A stretch of DNA of 64,000 nt from Kingella oralis (GCF_014054985.1 NZ_CP059569.1:1178001-1242000); one strand, 5' to 3'. Numbered from the stretch's first letter, positions 34,578 to 43,911 are shown. The notes: generated from the letters alone by a model not told the origin. Translations and numbers: made by a program.

Positions 34578-36542
34578 TCAGCCTGCCTCTGCCTGTTGCA
34601 GCCGAATGCTGCGGTCAAACAGCGCCTTCACGCCGCTTTGGTGGCTGATGCCGACCACCAGCGTGTCGGGCAGCGCGGTTTTCAGCATCTGCATCAGGGC
34701 CAGCGAGGCTTGGTCGTCGAGCTGGTTGGTGGCTTCGTCGAGAAACAGGATGGACGGGCGGGCGGCGAGGGCGCGGGCGAGGCTGAGACGTTGCTGTTCG
34801 CCGCCGGAGAGGCGGCTGTGCCATTCGGACGCTTCGTCCAAACGGTTTTTCAGGCTGCCTAAGCCGACCTGTTGCAAAATGTCGTGCAAAACGCTGTCGG
34901 CAAGGCGGCAAGGGTGCGGATAGCTGACGGTGTCGCGCAGGCTGCCGTAGGGCAGGTAGGGGCGTTGCGGCAGGAACAGGCGGCTGCCTTCGATGCGGTA
35001 CTGCCCGCCGTAATACGGCCACAAGCCGGCGAGCACGCGCAGGAGCGTGGACTTGCCGATGCCGCTTTTGCCTTCGAGCAGCAGCCATTCGGGCGCGGCG
35101 GCGGTGAGGCTGACGGGGCGCAGCATGGCGCGTCCTGCGGGGGTGTGGACGGTGGTTTGGGCGAGGATAAGGGCGGGGCGGGGTTCGGACGGCTGCGGCT
35201 CGGCAGGTTGCCCCCACCCCAGCCCTCCCCCGCAAGCGGAAGAGGGAGCAGATGGGCTGATGGGATGGGCGGTTTCAGGCTGCCTTTGGGTTGCGTCGGA
35301 TTCAAGAATCCGACCTACGGCGGCTTTCAGGCTGCCTTTGGAGGCGTCTGAAACCTGCTCCTGCGTGGAGGAAGATTCGGGAGGGGGTGCGGGTTCGGTA
35401 GAAACGGAATGGGCGGAGGTTTCAGGTGTCTGCCCCCACCCCAGCCCTCCCCCGTAAGCGTGAGAGGGGACGGACGGACTGTTGGGGTGGGCGTTTTCAG
35501 GCTGCCCGTCCGCCCTGTCCAAGGCAGCCTGAAAGCCGCCTAGGCGTTCCACCACCGCCGCCCATTCGACGAGGCGGCGGTAGGAGTCGGTGAACCAGCC
35601 GAAGCTGTCCTGCACGCGGGCGAAGGAGGTGCGCGTCTGCATCATGTCGCCGAAGGTGAGCGTTTTGGCGAGATACATCGGCAGGGTGGCGATGATGGGG
35701 ATGAAAATGCTGATGCGCACATACGCCGCCCAAAAGGTTTCTTGGCGGAATTCGCAGTTGGTGAGCCTGCGCCAGTTGTCGAGAATGCGGCGGTAGCGCT
35801 GTTGCAGGCGGCCTTGTTCGGCATCTGCGCCCTGATAAAACGCCACCTGCTCGGCATGGTCGCGCACGCGCAACAGGGCGGCGCGGTAGTCGGCTTCGCG
35901 GTGCTGGCGGTCGATGTTGAGGTCTTTGAGTTTGCGCCCGACCAGATGGGCAAGTAGCGTGCTGGCGGCGGAATACGCCAGCGCCACCCACACCAGATAG
36001 CCACGCACGGTAAAGCCGTGCTCCCAAAGCGTGAAATGCTGCACGCCCGACAAGCCCCACAATACGCCGACAAACGCGCTGAATTTGGCGATGTTGTTGA
36101 TAAACGAACGAAACAGCACGATGCTTTTGTCGGCAAGCTGGTAGATGTCGTCGGCGATGCGCTGGTCGGGGTTGTCGGGCTCGCCGGCCAGTTGCAGGCG
36201 GTAGTGTTTGTGGCCGCCGAGCCAGTTTTGCTGGAAGCGTTCGGTGAGGTGGGTGCGCCAGCGGAAAACCAGCCGTTTTTGCAGCCAGTCGCCGCAGACG
36301 ATGCAGCCGATAATTAGCCCCATATAGCCGCAGTATTCCACAATCAGCGCGGGCATGGCTTTGCCGTTGAACGTGGCGAGCGCGTCATAAAAACGCTTGT
36401 CCCACGCGGCGATTTTCACGCTCATGAAAATGGAAAACAGCGTGAAGCCGATGATAGACGCAAGCAGCAGCCACTCGCGCCATTGGGTTTTGCCACCCCA
36501 AAACGGGCGGGCGAGGTGGAGGAATTGTTTGAGTAATGCCAT
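34578..36542 (-). CDS. ABC transporter, fused membrane and ATPase domains (SbmA/YddA-like)
   Basis: 654 residues from ATG 36542 (AAAGGAAAA upstream). Six or so membrane helices in residues 1-330 with the SbmA/BacA-type region READYRAALLRVRDHAEQVAFYQG; then an ATPase domain with Walker A EGKSGIGKST (490-499), signature LSGGEQQR (578-585) and Walker B LFLDEATNQLDD. Between them (about 345-455) lies a low-complexity linker made of repeats. It follows the TonB receptor by 162 bases on the same strand, so a role in siderophore or peptide transport is likely but not proven. Confidence 0.88.
   Translation of the reverse strand: MALLKQFLHLARPFWGGKTQWREWLLLASIIGFTLFSIFMSVKIAAWDKRFYDALATFNGKAMPALIVEYCGYMGLIIGCIVCGDWLQKRLVFRWRTHLTERFQQNWLGGHKHYRLQLAGEPDNPDQRIADDIYQLADKSIVLFRSFINNIAKFSAFVGVLWGLSGVQHFTLWEHGFTVRGYLVWVALAYSAASTLLAHLVGRKLKDLNIDRQHREADYRAALLRVRDHAEQVAFYQGADAEQGRLQQRYRRILDNWRRLTNCEFRQETFWAAYVRISIFIPIIATLPMYLAKTLTFGDMMQTRTSFARVQDSFGWFTDSYRRLVEWAAVVERLGGFQAALDRADGQPENAHPNSPSVPSHAYGGGLGWGQTPETSAHSVSTEPAPPPESSSTQEQVSDASKGSLKAAVGRILESDATQRQPETAHPISPSAPSSACGGGLGWGQPAEPQPSEPRPALILAQTTVHTPAGRAMLRPVSLTAAAPEWLLLEGKSGIGKSTLLRVLAGLWPYYGGQYRIEGSRLFLPQRPYLPYGSLRDTVSYPHPCRLADSVLHDILQQVGLGSLKNRLDEASEWHSRLSGGEQQRLSLARALAARPSILFLDEATNQLDDQASLALMQMLKTALPDTLVVGISHQSGVKALFDRSIRLQQAEAG
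35177..35510 (-). repeat. Linker of the ABC transporter built from genomic repeats
   Basis: Two direct repeats of about 79 bp (35208-35286 and 35430-35508) each hold a CCCCCACCCCAGCCCTCCCC block and a DUS, with a further DUS pair and a fragment GGATTCAAGAATCCGACCTA between. They encode GGGLGWGQ twice and GSLK/QPE peptides. Confidence 0.8.
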
Positions 36543-36582
36543 TTTTTCCTTTCGGTAGGCTGAAATCATCTATATCGTCATT

Positions 36583-36605
36583 TCCGCCTGTACAGGAATG
36601 ACGAT
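36583..36605. repeat. dRS3-like repeat
   Basis: CATTTCCGCCTGTACAGGAATG between the ABC transporter and the receptor is an imperfect form of the neisserial dRS3 palindrome. Confidence 0.5.
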
Positions 36606-36703
36606 GTTTGGGCGGATTTAGCGGTTGCCAAATCTTTCTGACACACCAAAGGCAGCCTGAAAAGCGTTTTCAGGCTGCCTTATCGGGTTTAAATCAAACC
36701 ACC

Positions 36704-38923
36704 TTACATTTTCCATTTAAAACCAAGCAGCACGTTGCGCGGTTCGCCGTAGAAATTGCCGCTATTAAAGCTGCGGCTGTATTGGTTGGCATAGTAGCGT
36801 TTATCGGTGAGGTTGTTCACAGCAAGGCTCAACTGTATCTGCTTGGTGGGGCGGTATTGCAGATTGGCGTTCCACACGGTGTAGCCGCCTTGGCGGATGG
36901 TGCCGCCGCTGGTGCTGGATTTGCTGCTGCTGTTGATGCCGAGACCAACTGTCCATTTGTCGCTGTCAAAGGGCAGCGTGTAGCTGGTGTAAAGGCGGAA
37001 CATATGCTTGGGCGTGTGGCTGCTGAAATTGTAGCCCGCCTGCCTGCTGGCGATGTTTTCCTGAATGGTGTTGCGGTTGGTGCTGCGATTGAAGGTGTAG
37101 CCAGCAAAGATGTTCCAGCGGTCGGTGATGCTGCCTGAAATTTCAGCTTCCACACCTTTGCTGCGCTGGTCAAGCGAAGTCCAATAGGCTTGGCGACCGC
37201 TGCCTGCAGGCGGGTTGACGCGCTGGTTGTTGTTGTCTTTGTCGGTGAGGTAGGCGGCGAGTGATGTGTTCAGGCGGCCTCCGTTCCATGTGCCTTTCCA
37301 GCCGATTTCGTAGTTTTTGCCCATAATCGGCGGCAGCAGGCTGTCGTCAGCGCGGCGGTTCATGGTTTGTTTGAAAATGGAGGTGTAGGCGGCATACAGG
37401 CTTTGGTTAGGTGTCAGGTCAAACGTGATGCCTGCGTAGGGCACAAAGCGGTTGCGTTTGAGCTCCTGCGTGGTGGCGGGAGTGCGGTCTTTGAGGTTTC
37501 TGTCCCAGTCAAGGGCGCGATACCAGCGGGTATAACGACCGCCTACAATAATGTGCAGATTGTCTAGCGGGTTGATACGGAAACCTGCGCCGAAAGAATG
37601 GGTTTTGTAACGGCCTTCGCCGCCGCGTGCGCTGTTTCCCGCTGCGTCCCAATCGGGTTTGGCGATTTCGCTGCCGTTGAATGTGTTTACATTAAATTTG
37701 CGGCGATCGCTTGCAGGCCAGCGGTTAAGCGAGGTGTCTTTTTCTTGCGCGAAAGTGTGGGCGAAAAAGATGTCGTGGCTGCGACCAAAGGCTTGGAAGC
37801 GACCAGTAAGGTTGTTTTGAAAGGTGAACAGACGGCTGCTGCTGTCGTAGCGGTCAAAGCTGTTGTTCCCAGCAAGGTTGTCTGCGCCGATGCCACGGTT
37901 GCCGCCGCCCAGCGTGTAATACTCTTTATAACCGCGTGTTTTGCGCCAGTCTAGTTTGCTGTCCAGTTTCCAGTTGTCGTTGAAATAGTGTTCGTATTCG
38001 GCAAACAGCGTGTCTTTTTTCTGACGTTCGGTGTTCCAATCTGCGCCCAAATAGCGTTTGCGCTCAAAGCCACTGCCATCGGCAAACAGCGGCAGGCCGT
38101 CGGGGTCGGGGCGGCTCATCTGGTCAAGGTGGCTTGCGCTTAACGTGAGCTTGCCTGTGTCGCCGAAGTCTTTTTCCAAAATGCCGTACAGCATATAGTC
38201 GCGGCCGTGCGAGCCTTCTTGGAAAGTTTTGTTGCGTGTTACCGAGCCAACGAAGCGTCCGCGCAGGCCGTTTTCTGGTGAGAGCGAGCCCGAAGCATCA
38301 AACACGCCGTTGATTTTGCCGAAGCGGTCGGCGAGAAGATCGGCGGAAATCTGCGTTTGCACGGTCGGTTTTTTACGCACGAGATTGACCGTTCCGCCCG
38401 GCTCGTTGTTCGCCTGCGTTAGCCCTGCCGCGCCGCGCACGATTTCTACGCGGTCATACATCGCCAAGTCGGTGGCGGTGGTCGGGTCGCCCGAGGGGCC
38501 GCCGAGACCGAAGCCACCTGGTGAGCCAGTTTGCGCGGCAATGCCGTCTTCTTCAATCTGCTCAATAAAATAGCCGCGCGACATAAAATGCGTGCGCGTG
38601 CCCGATTTGAATACATTGATGCCTGTGGCGGTTTTCAGCGCATCTTCAAGGCGCATGATGCCTTGGTCTTCAAGCTGCTTTTTAGTCAGCACGGTTACCG
38701 ATTGCGGAACTTCGCGCGGTGAAAGCACCAAGCCTGTGGTGGAGCGCAGCGCGCCCACGCCGTAGCTGTTGCGGTTTTCTGTTTTCAGGCTGCGTTTTTT
38801 GGCGGTTACGGTAATGTTTTCCAATTCGGTTGCGGTGTTGCCATCTTCGGCAAAGGCGGCAGCGGGCAGCGCGGCAAGGCACAGCGCGAGCGTGCGGATT
38901 TTGTGGTGGTGTTTGGAGCGCAT
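36704..38923 (-). CDS. TonB-dependent siderophore receptor
   Basis: 739 residues. Signal peptide (HKIRTLALCLAALPAAAFA), then a TonB box region (ENITVTAKK), plug domain (SPREVPQSVTVLTKKQLEDQ, GLTQANNEPGGTVNLVRKKP) and a 22-strand barrel ending LLGFKWKM. The plug motif RLEDALKTATGINV and strand SLYAAYTSIFKQT resemble FhuE/FoxA/FpvA-type hydroxamate receptors, but the substrate cannot be read from sequence. Good AAAAAGGAACAAC ahead of ATG 38923. No convincing Fur box was found upstream. A DUS encodes GSLK-like residues near the start. Confidence 0.93.
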   Translation of the reverse strand: MRSKHHHKIRTLALCLAALPAAAFAEDGNTATELENITVTAKKRSLKTENRNSYGVGALRSTTGLVLSPREVPQSVTVLTKKQLEDQGIMRLEDALKTATGINVFKSGTRTHFMSRGYFIEQIEEDGIAAQTGSPGGFGLGGPSGDPTTATDLAMYDRVEIVRGAAGLTQANNEPGGTVNLVRKKPTVQTQISADLLADRFGKINGVFDASGSLSPENGLRGRFVGSVTRNKTFQEGSHGRDYMLYGILEKDFGDTGKLTLSASHLDQMSRPDPDGLPLFADGSGFERKRYLGADWNTERQKKDTLFAEYEHYFNDNWKLDSKLDWRKTRGYKEYYTLGGGNRGIGADNLAGNNSFDRYDSSSRLFTFQNNLTGRFQAFGRSHDIFFAHTFAQEKDTSLNRWPASDRRKFNVNTFNGSEIAKPDWDAAGNSARGGEGRYKTHSFGAGFRINPLDNLHIIVGGRYTRWYRALDWDRNLKDRTPATTQELKRNRFVPYAGITFDLTPNQSLYAAYTSIFKQTMNRRADDSLLPPIMGKNYEIGWKGTWNGGRLNTSLAAYLTDKDNNNQRVNPPAGSGRQAYWTSLDQRSKGVEAEISGSITDRWNIFAGYTFNRSTNRNTIQENIASRQAGYNFSSHTPKHMFRLYTSYTLPFDSDKWTVGLGINSSSKSSTSGGTIRQGGYTVWNANLQYRPTKQIQLSLAVNNLTDKRYYANQYSRSFNSGNFYGEPRNVLLGFKWKM

Positions 38924-39291
38924 GGATGTTGTTCCTTTTTAAAAAATGCCTGCGAACCCTGTTTATTAGGCTGGTTACAGGCAGTGTTGTGATGTAAAGA
39001 AACGTAAGATTATATAAAAATCATCCATATCCGCAGATAGGTTTGACGGCTAGGCAACGATACGGTTTTTTGGTTAGGGGGTATCGTTCTAAATGCTGAA
39101 TGGTGTGTTTTGGGTTGGTGTATAAGCGGGCGGCGAAAGGAGGAGCGGGGAGCATTATCGGTGGGGTAATGATTGCGTTGTCTATTTATAAAAGGCAGCC
39201 TGAAAACGGGGAAATCCCTTTTCAGGCTGCCTTAGCCATTTTATTTTTAGCAGCTTTTGAATAAGCATTTGAGGCAGCCCGAAAACCCGCT
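38924..39291. other. Intergenic region upstream of the siderophore receptor
   Basis: No gene seen. AT-rich between 38980 and 39110, where the receptor promoter should lie; a stretch GATATGGATGATTTTTATAT on the minus strand is only faintly Fur-box-like. A DUS pair (39193-39232) forms a stem near the other end. Confidence 0.5.
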
Positions 39292-39843
39292 TTACCCGTT
39301 TTCAGGCTGCCTTTCGTCCACGCAAAACAGCACGCCTTGGGTGGTGAAGGCAAACACAATCCGTTCGGCGGCGATGTCGTCCAGCAGACTTTGTGCGATG
39401 GTGCGAATTTTGGCTTGCTTTTCGGGCGAAAGCGGCGTGCGGTAGTCGTCGGCAAACCAGTCTTGCATCTCGTCCGTCAAGTCGTACAAAAAAGGGAAAT
39501 GCTGCGCGCCATCCAGCAGGCGTTCAAACGCCAAGGTATCGTTGGGCTGCGCCGCAAGCCGCCGCAGAGAGTGAAGCACTTCGCGCATGGGCGCACCGTC
39601 TGCAAAGCGTTGGTAGGCTTGGCTGTCGCGCTGCACATAATCGCCCATCAGTTTTTCAACTTCGTGCAACGCCCATTTGTCGGCGAAATCCAGCGAAATC
39701 AAATCCAGATAGACATCATCGGGCAGCAGGGCTTCCAGCTCGGCATCGTGCGCGTAAATCCATTGCGCTAACTCGGCGGGCGGCACTTCGCCTGCAAACG
39801 CGCGCCAGAACATTTCGCAGGTGTCGATCGGCAAAACAATCAT
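39292..39843 (-). CDS. Hypothetical protein, 183 aa
   Basis: Not recognised. Acidic, soluble and helical (SLDFADKWALHEVEKLMGDY in the middle). The C-terminal DERQPENG is encoded by a DUS that runs to the stop, which suggests a C-terminus altered by DUS insertion. AGGAG ahead of ATG 39843. Confidence 0.65.
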   Translation of the reverse strand: MIVLPIDTCEMFWRAFAGEVPPAELAQWIYAHDAELEALLPDDVYLDLISLDFADKWALHEVEKLMGDYVQRDSQAYQRFADGAPMREVLHSLRRLAAQPNDTLAFERLLDGAQHFPFLYDLTDEMQDWFADDYRTPLSPEKQAKIRTIAQSLLDDIAAERIVFAFTTQGVLFCVDERQPENG

Positions 39844-39921
39844 CGGTGTTACTCCTAGTCAAAAGGCAGCCTAAAACGCGGTCAATCTATTTTCAGGCTG
39901 CCTCTGATGGTTGGCAGCAAA

Positions 39922-41280
39922 TCAGTTTTTCATGCTCTGCACAGGCGCGGGAATGCGCCCGCCTCGGTTCACAAACGCTTCGCAGCTCCCTGCTTTGGTC
40001 GGCATAATCGGCGCGTAGCCCAGCAGCCCGCCAAATTCCACGCGCTCGCCCACGCCTTTGCCTGTAACGGGAATAATCCGCACGGCGGTGGTTTTGCTGT
40101 TAATCATGCCGATGGCGGCTTCGTCGGCGATGATGCCTGCGATTGTGCTGGCGGGGGTATCGCCCGCCACGGCAACCATATCCAAGCCCACCGAGCAAAC
40201 TGCGGTCATCGCTTCCAGCTTGTCCAGCGTGAGCACGCCGCTTTGCGCCGCGGCAATCATGCCTTCGTCTTCCGACACGGGGATAAACGCGCCGCTTAGC
40301 CCGCCCACCGCGCTGGAAGCCATCATGCCGCCTTTTTTCACTGCGTCGTTGAGCAACGCCAGCGCGGCGGTGGTGCCGTGCGTGCCGCACACCGATAAGC
40401 CCATGCTTTCCAAAATCCGCGCCACGCTGTCGCCCATGGCAGGCGTGGGCGCGAGCGATAAATCCAAAATGCCAAACGGAATGCCGAGCATTTTCGCCGC
40501 TTCTTGCCCAATCAGCTCGCCCACGCGGGTGATTTTGAACGCGGTTTTTTTCACGATTTCGGCGATTTCGGTGAGATTTTGGCTGGCGCAATCTTTTAAG
40601 GCAGCCTGAACCACGCCCGGCCCCGACACGCCCACGTTAATCACCGCGTCTGCCTCGCCCGCGCCGTGGAACGCACCCGCCATAAACGGGTTGTCTTCCA
40701 CCGCGTTGCAAAACACCACGATTTTGGCGCAGCCGAAGCCTTCGGGCGTGATGTCGGCGGTTTGCTTGATGATTTCGCCAGCCAGCTTCACCGCATCCAT
40801 ATTGATACCCGCGCGGGTGGAGCCGATGTTGATGGAGCTGCACACGATGTCTGTCGTTTTCATCGCTTCGGGGATGGAGCGAATCAGCACTTCGTCGGCG
40901 GGCGACATGCCTTTTTGCACCAGCGCGGAAAAGCCGCCGATAAACGACACGCCGATGGCTTTGGCGGCGCGGTCAAGCGTTTGCGCGATGCTCACATAGC
41001 TTTCCGCACCCGTGGCGGCGGCGATTTGCGCGATGGGCGTTACCGAGATGCGCTGGTTCACAATCGGCACGCCGTATTTAGCGGAAAGATGCTGCGCGGT
41101 GGCGACCAAATCTTTGCCGATGCGGGTGATTTTGTTGTAGATGTTTTGGTTGAGCGTGTGGATGTCGGGCGAGATGCAGTCGTGCAGGTCGATGCCGATG
41201 GTGATGGTGCGCACGTCGAAGTTTTGGTCGGACACCATGCGGATGGTTTCTAGGATTTCGGTGGATTGTAGGGTGTTCAT
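39922..41280 (-). CDS. PFL family protein (UPF0210/DUF711)
   Basis: 452 residues. Matches the UPF0210 family of pyruvate-formate-lyase-like fold: FDVRTITIGIDLHDC at the N-terminus, SSINIGSTRAGINMDAV, GAGEADAVINVGVSGPGVV, DLSLAPTPAMGDSVARILE and GERVEFGGLLGYAPIMP. No function is established. In other bacteria it is adjacent to an ACT-domain gene (UPF0237); here such a gene is found two genes upstream (42191), which supports the pairing. Confidence 0.92.
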   Translation of the reverse strand: MNTLQSTEILETIRMVSDQNFDVRTITIGIDLHDCISPDIHTLNQNIYNKITRIGKDLVATAQHLSAKYGVPIVNQRISVTPIAQIAAATGAESYVSIAQTLDRAAKAIGVSFIGGFSALVQKGMSPADEVLIRSIPEAMKTTDIVCSSINIGSTRAGINMDAVKLAGEIIKQTADITPEGFGCAKIVVFCNAVEDNPFMAGAFHGAGEADAVINVGVSGPGVVQAALKDCASQNLTEIAEIVKKTAFKITRVGELIGQEAAKMLGIPFGILDLSLAPTPAMGDSVARILESMGLSVCGTHGTTAALALLNDAVKKGGMMASSAVGGLSGAFIPVSEDEGMIAAAQSGVLTLDKLEAMTAVCSVGLDMVAVAGDTPASTIAGIIADEAAIGMINSKTTAVRIIPVTGKGVGERVEFGGLLGYAPIMPTKAGSCEAFVNRGGRIPAPVQSMKN

Positions 41281-41411
41281 AGGAGTTTCCGTGAAAGAGG
41301 CAGCCTGAAAGCCGTTGCTACGCCGTTTCAGGCTGCCTTTGGCTGGGATAAAACAAAGATGGCGACAGGCAGCCTGAAAGTGGGTTTCGCCGTTTCAGGC
41401 TGCCGCAATAA

Positions 41412-42110
41412 TCAGGGATTGACGCGATGCACTTTAAACGTGCCTTTTTCAATCGCTTCCAACAGCACGCGGGCGCGCTCGTCTTGCGGGTGATTTTTCT
41501 GATGGGTTTGCAAATGTTTCACTGCTTCGGCTTGCCTGCCTTTCATCAGATACGCCATGCCCAGCGGCAGATGGGCGTTGGTATCGCCGCCTTTAATCGC
41601 TTGCTGCAACAGCGGCATGGCGCGGTCGATGCGGTTGCTGCCCACCAAAAACGCGCCGTATTCGCCTTGGGCGCGGGCTTTTTCTTTGGGCTTGTTGTTC
41701 AACAGCTTAATCATTTCTTGAAAATAGCGGTCGGCTTGGGCGGCGGCGTTGGGCATGTCCATGTTGTGCGCCATCGCGTTCAGCCGCGCGAGGCGGTAGA
41801 GCACGTTGATGTATTTTTCAGGCTGCTGCGGGGTAACGGCTTTCACTTTGATGATGCCTGCAAACAGGCGGTTGAGCTGCGCGGCTTCGGCTTGGGCGCG
41901 TTGCCGGTCAGCATCGTTGTCAAAGCGCGGCGGATAGTTGCCCGCGTGGTCATACAAATCGCTCATCACTTTGTCGGCAAGCGGCATGTCAATATGGTCG
42001 AGCCGGACGATGCTCATGATGTCGTGCGGCGGATAGGGCGCGGCTTGGGCGGCTGGGCTGGCGATTGCGCCCAACGCGGCGAGCAAGGCGGCAAACAGGG
42101 CTTTTTTCAT
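41412..42110 (-). CDS. Secreted tetratricopeptide-like protein
   Basis: 232 residues with a signal peptide (MKKALFAALLAALGAIASPAAQA). The mature part is helical with TPR-like repeats around 150-220 (QGEYGAFLVGSNRIDRAMPL, AHLPLGMAYLMKGRQAEAVK). A periplasmic assembly or scaffold role is possible. The start codon directly follows a DUS (AAAGGCAGCCTGAAAATG), whose AAAGG may serve as binding site. Confidence 0.8.
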   Translation of the reverse strand: MKKALFAALLAALGAIASPAAQAAPYPPHDIMSIVRLDHIDMPLADKVMSDLYDHAGNYPPRFDNDADRQRAQAEAAQLNRLFAGIIKVKAVTPQQPEKYINVLYRLARLNAMAHNMDMPNAAAQADRYFQEMIKLLNNKPKEKARAQGEYGAFLVGSNRIDRAMPLLQQAIKGGDTNAHLPLGMAYLMKGRQAEAVKHLQTHQKNHPQDERARVLLEAIEKGTFKVHRVNP

Positions 42111-42190
42111 TTTCAGGCTGCCTTTGGGGAAAGATGGGGTTGCAATAAGGCAGCCTAAAAACAGGTTGCCGTTTCAGGCTGCCCGATGGC

Positions 42191-42463
42191 TCAAATGCGG
42201 TGCATGGCGTGAAAAATCTCTTCGTTTTGAATGCGGATTTCCAGCGATAATTTTTTGCCCTCTGCGGCAAACAGCTCCGCCAGCTGCGGCGGCGTTTTGC
42301 TGCATTGGCGGGTGTCCACCAGAATAATCATGGTGAAAAATTCGCCCATCAGCTGCTGGCTGATATTCACAATATTGATTTGATTTTCCGCGAGCAGCTT
42401 GGATACGTTGTACACGATGCCCACGCGGTCTTTGCCAATCACGCTGATAATGGATTGCGACAT
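42191..42463 (-). CDS. ACT domain protein (UPF0237)
   Basis: 90 residues from ATG 42463: SIISVIGKDRVGIVYNVSKL, then NIVNISQQLMGEFFTMIILVD, the regular beta-alpha-beta-beta ACT fold. Members are often encoded beside the PFL family protein found at 39922. Probably a ligand-binding regulatory subunit. The longer frame to 42511 begins with TTG and is not conserved. Confidence 0.9.
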   Translation of the reverse strand: MSQSIISVIGKDRVGIVYNVSKLLAENQINIVNISQQLMGEFFTMIILVDTRQCSKTPPQLAELFAAEGKKLSLEIRIQNEEIFHAMHRI

Positions 42464-42605
42464 GATGCGCCTTTCAATGCGATGTTTACAGAAAGGCGCA
42501 TTGTAGCCCAAACCCCGCGTTCAGGCAGCCTGAAACGCATCATTGCTTGCCCCTCCATTTCAGGCTGCCTAAAATCACAGCTTTTTATTTACCCGCACAA
42601 CCACC

Positions 42606-43388
42606 ATGCTCCCCATCCACGCCCACATCGCCGAACAAATGGACAGCCGCCTTTTGCTGCTGCGCCGCGAACCCAAAACCATTCTGCTGCATGGCGCCGA
42701 CAACGACATCAGCCGCCGCCTGCTCGCCGCACGCTATCCCCACGCCACATTCAGCGAACACGACCACCGCGAAAAATGGCTGCAACAAGCCGCGCAAAGC
42801 CGCCGCGCCCAAAGCGGCTGGCTGGGCAAAATATCAGGCAAAGGGCAAATCCCGCAAACCCAGCTATCGCCCGCTTTCAGGCTGCCTGAAAACGGCGCCG
42901 AAATGCTGTGGAGCAACCTGATGCTGCACCATGCCGACAACATCGGCGACACCCTCGCCAACTGGTCGCAAGCCCTGCACGATAACGGGCTGCTCTTTTT
43001 CAGCCATCTGGGCAACCAAAGCCTGCCCGAGCTGCGCCAAATTCTGCAAGACCACCAACTGCCCTGCCCCGCCCCCACGCTGGTAGATATGCACGACCTG
43101 GGCGATGCCCTGCTGGAACATCATTTTTATGACCCCATCGTGGACACCATCAGCCTCACGCTCGATTACCAAAGCCCCAGCGCCCTGCTGCAAGACATCG
43201 CCGAACTCGGCATCTGGCAAGCCCTGCGCCCTAGCGACGAAACCGCCGCGCAAGAAATCGTGCAACAAGCATGGCAACAAGGCAGCCTGAAAACGCTCAC
43301 GCTGGAAATTATCCAAGGGCACGCGCTACGCAAAACATTGTTGCCAGAGAATACGTATTTGGTGCAGTTTTTGCCGCGCAAGCAGTAG
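42606..43388 (+). CDS. BioC-like methyltransferase
   Basis: 260 residues. The second half resembles malonyl-ACP O-methyltransferase BioC: MLWSNLMLHHADNIGDTLANW, GLLFFSHLG, LPELRQIL and VDMHDLGDALLEHHFYDP. The usual SAM glycine motif is missing: TILLHGADND stands where DLGCGTG is expected, and the N-terminus is short. Either a diverged methyltransferase or one that no longer binds SAM. A DUS encodes FRLPENG and another GSLK. Its last 127 bases are duplicated at 43912-44038. Confidence 0.78.
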   Translation: MLPIHAHIAEQMDSRLLLLRREPKTILLHGADNDISRRLLAARYPHATFSEHDHREKWLQQAAQSRRAQSGWLGKISGKGQIPQTQLSPAFRLPENGAEMLWSNLMLHHADNIGDTLANWSQALHDNGLLFFSHLGNQSLPELRQILQDHQLPCPAPTLVDMHDLGDALLEHHFYDPIVDTISLTLDYQSPSALLQDIAELGIWQALRPSDETAAQEIVQQAWQQGSLKTLTLEIIQGHALRKTLLPENTYLVQFLPRKQ

Positions 43389-43390
43389 GC
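43264..43390 (+). repeat. 3' end of the BioC-like gene, source copy of a 127-bp duplication
   Basis: Bases 43264-43390 match 43912-44038 at 126 of 127 positions (ATTATCC here, ATCATCC there). Weaker similarity runs on over the following DUS to about 43412, where this copy has a degenerate DUS. Confidence 0.95.
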
Positions 43391-43452
43391 AATAGTATGC
43401 AGTCTGAAATTACCAAAATTGAGTCAATTACACCACAAGGATTTAATTAAAT

Positions 43453-43881
43453 ATGGAAAATAATAAGCAAGATTTAATTAACAAAATAAGAAAAAATGTG
43501 CAAATAGGAATATTTGCTATTGCGATTATTATTAATGGAGTATTATTGTTTTATTTTTCAGCATTATTTCTTATCCCTCCCCAAATCGCCTACTTTAAAA
43601 GTAAAAATATTAATAATATAAAAGAAGGCTGCTTATATTTTGTAGGAGATGATTTTAAAAATAGACCTATACATAGAATAAATGGATATAATGGAAGTTT
43701 ATTTGGTGATTTATTGATTACCGATTCTCCTGCATCTATAAAATTTAAAAACAGGAATAGAGGCACTGCCCTATATGGTAATAATGAAATATGGGAGAAG
43801 AATTATTGTTACAAAGTAAAATATGTGCCTGTTCATTTTTTAAATGAAGATTCTAGTTATATTTATGATTTTATTTACTGA
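43453..43881 (+). CDS. AT-rich small membrane protein 1
   Basis: 142 residues, family not recognised. One N-terminal membrane helix (IGIFAIAIIINGVLLFYFSA), then a Lys/Asn-rich globular part with two Cys (KEGCLYF, KNYCYKVKY) and a C-terminal YIYDFIY. GC is far lower than in the flanking genes, a sign of transfer. It is a paralog of the next gene (44095), sharing IAYxKS, GCLYFxG and YIYDFI. Size, AT-richness and tandem copies resemble immunity proteins of contact-dependent or Maf toxin systems, but no toxin is adjacent, so this is inference. Confidence 0.75.
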   Translation: MENNKQDLINKIRKNVQIGIFAIAIIINGVLLFYFSALFLIPPQIAYFKSKNINNIKEGCLYFVGDDFKNRPIHRINGYNGSLFGDLLITDSPASIKFKNRNRGTALYGNNEIWEKNYCYKVKYVPVHFLNEDSSYIYDFIY

Positions 43882-43911
43882 ATTTTATATAATTACTTCC
43901 TATACTTTAAA

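Noticed and set aside
34615..36060. Several long frames opposite or overlapping the ABC transporter
   Set aside because: Arg/Pro-rich shadow frames of a GC-rich gene; the transporter frame holds all motifs.
38924..39060. Fur box ahead of the siderophore receptor
   Set aside because: Only a faint resemblance (GATATGGATGATTTTTATAT); too weak to call.
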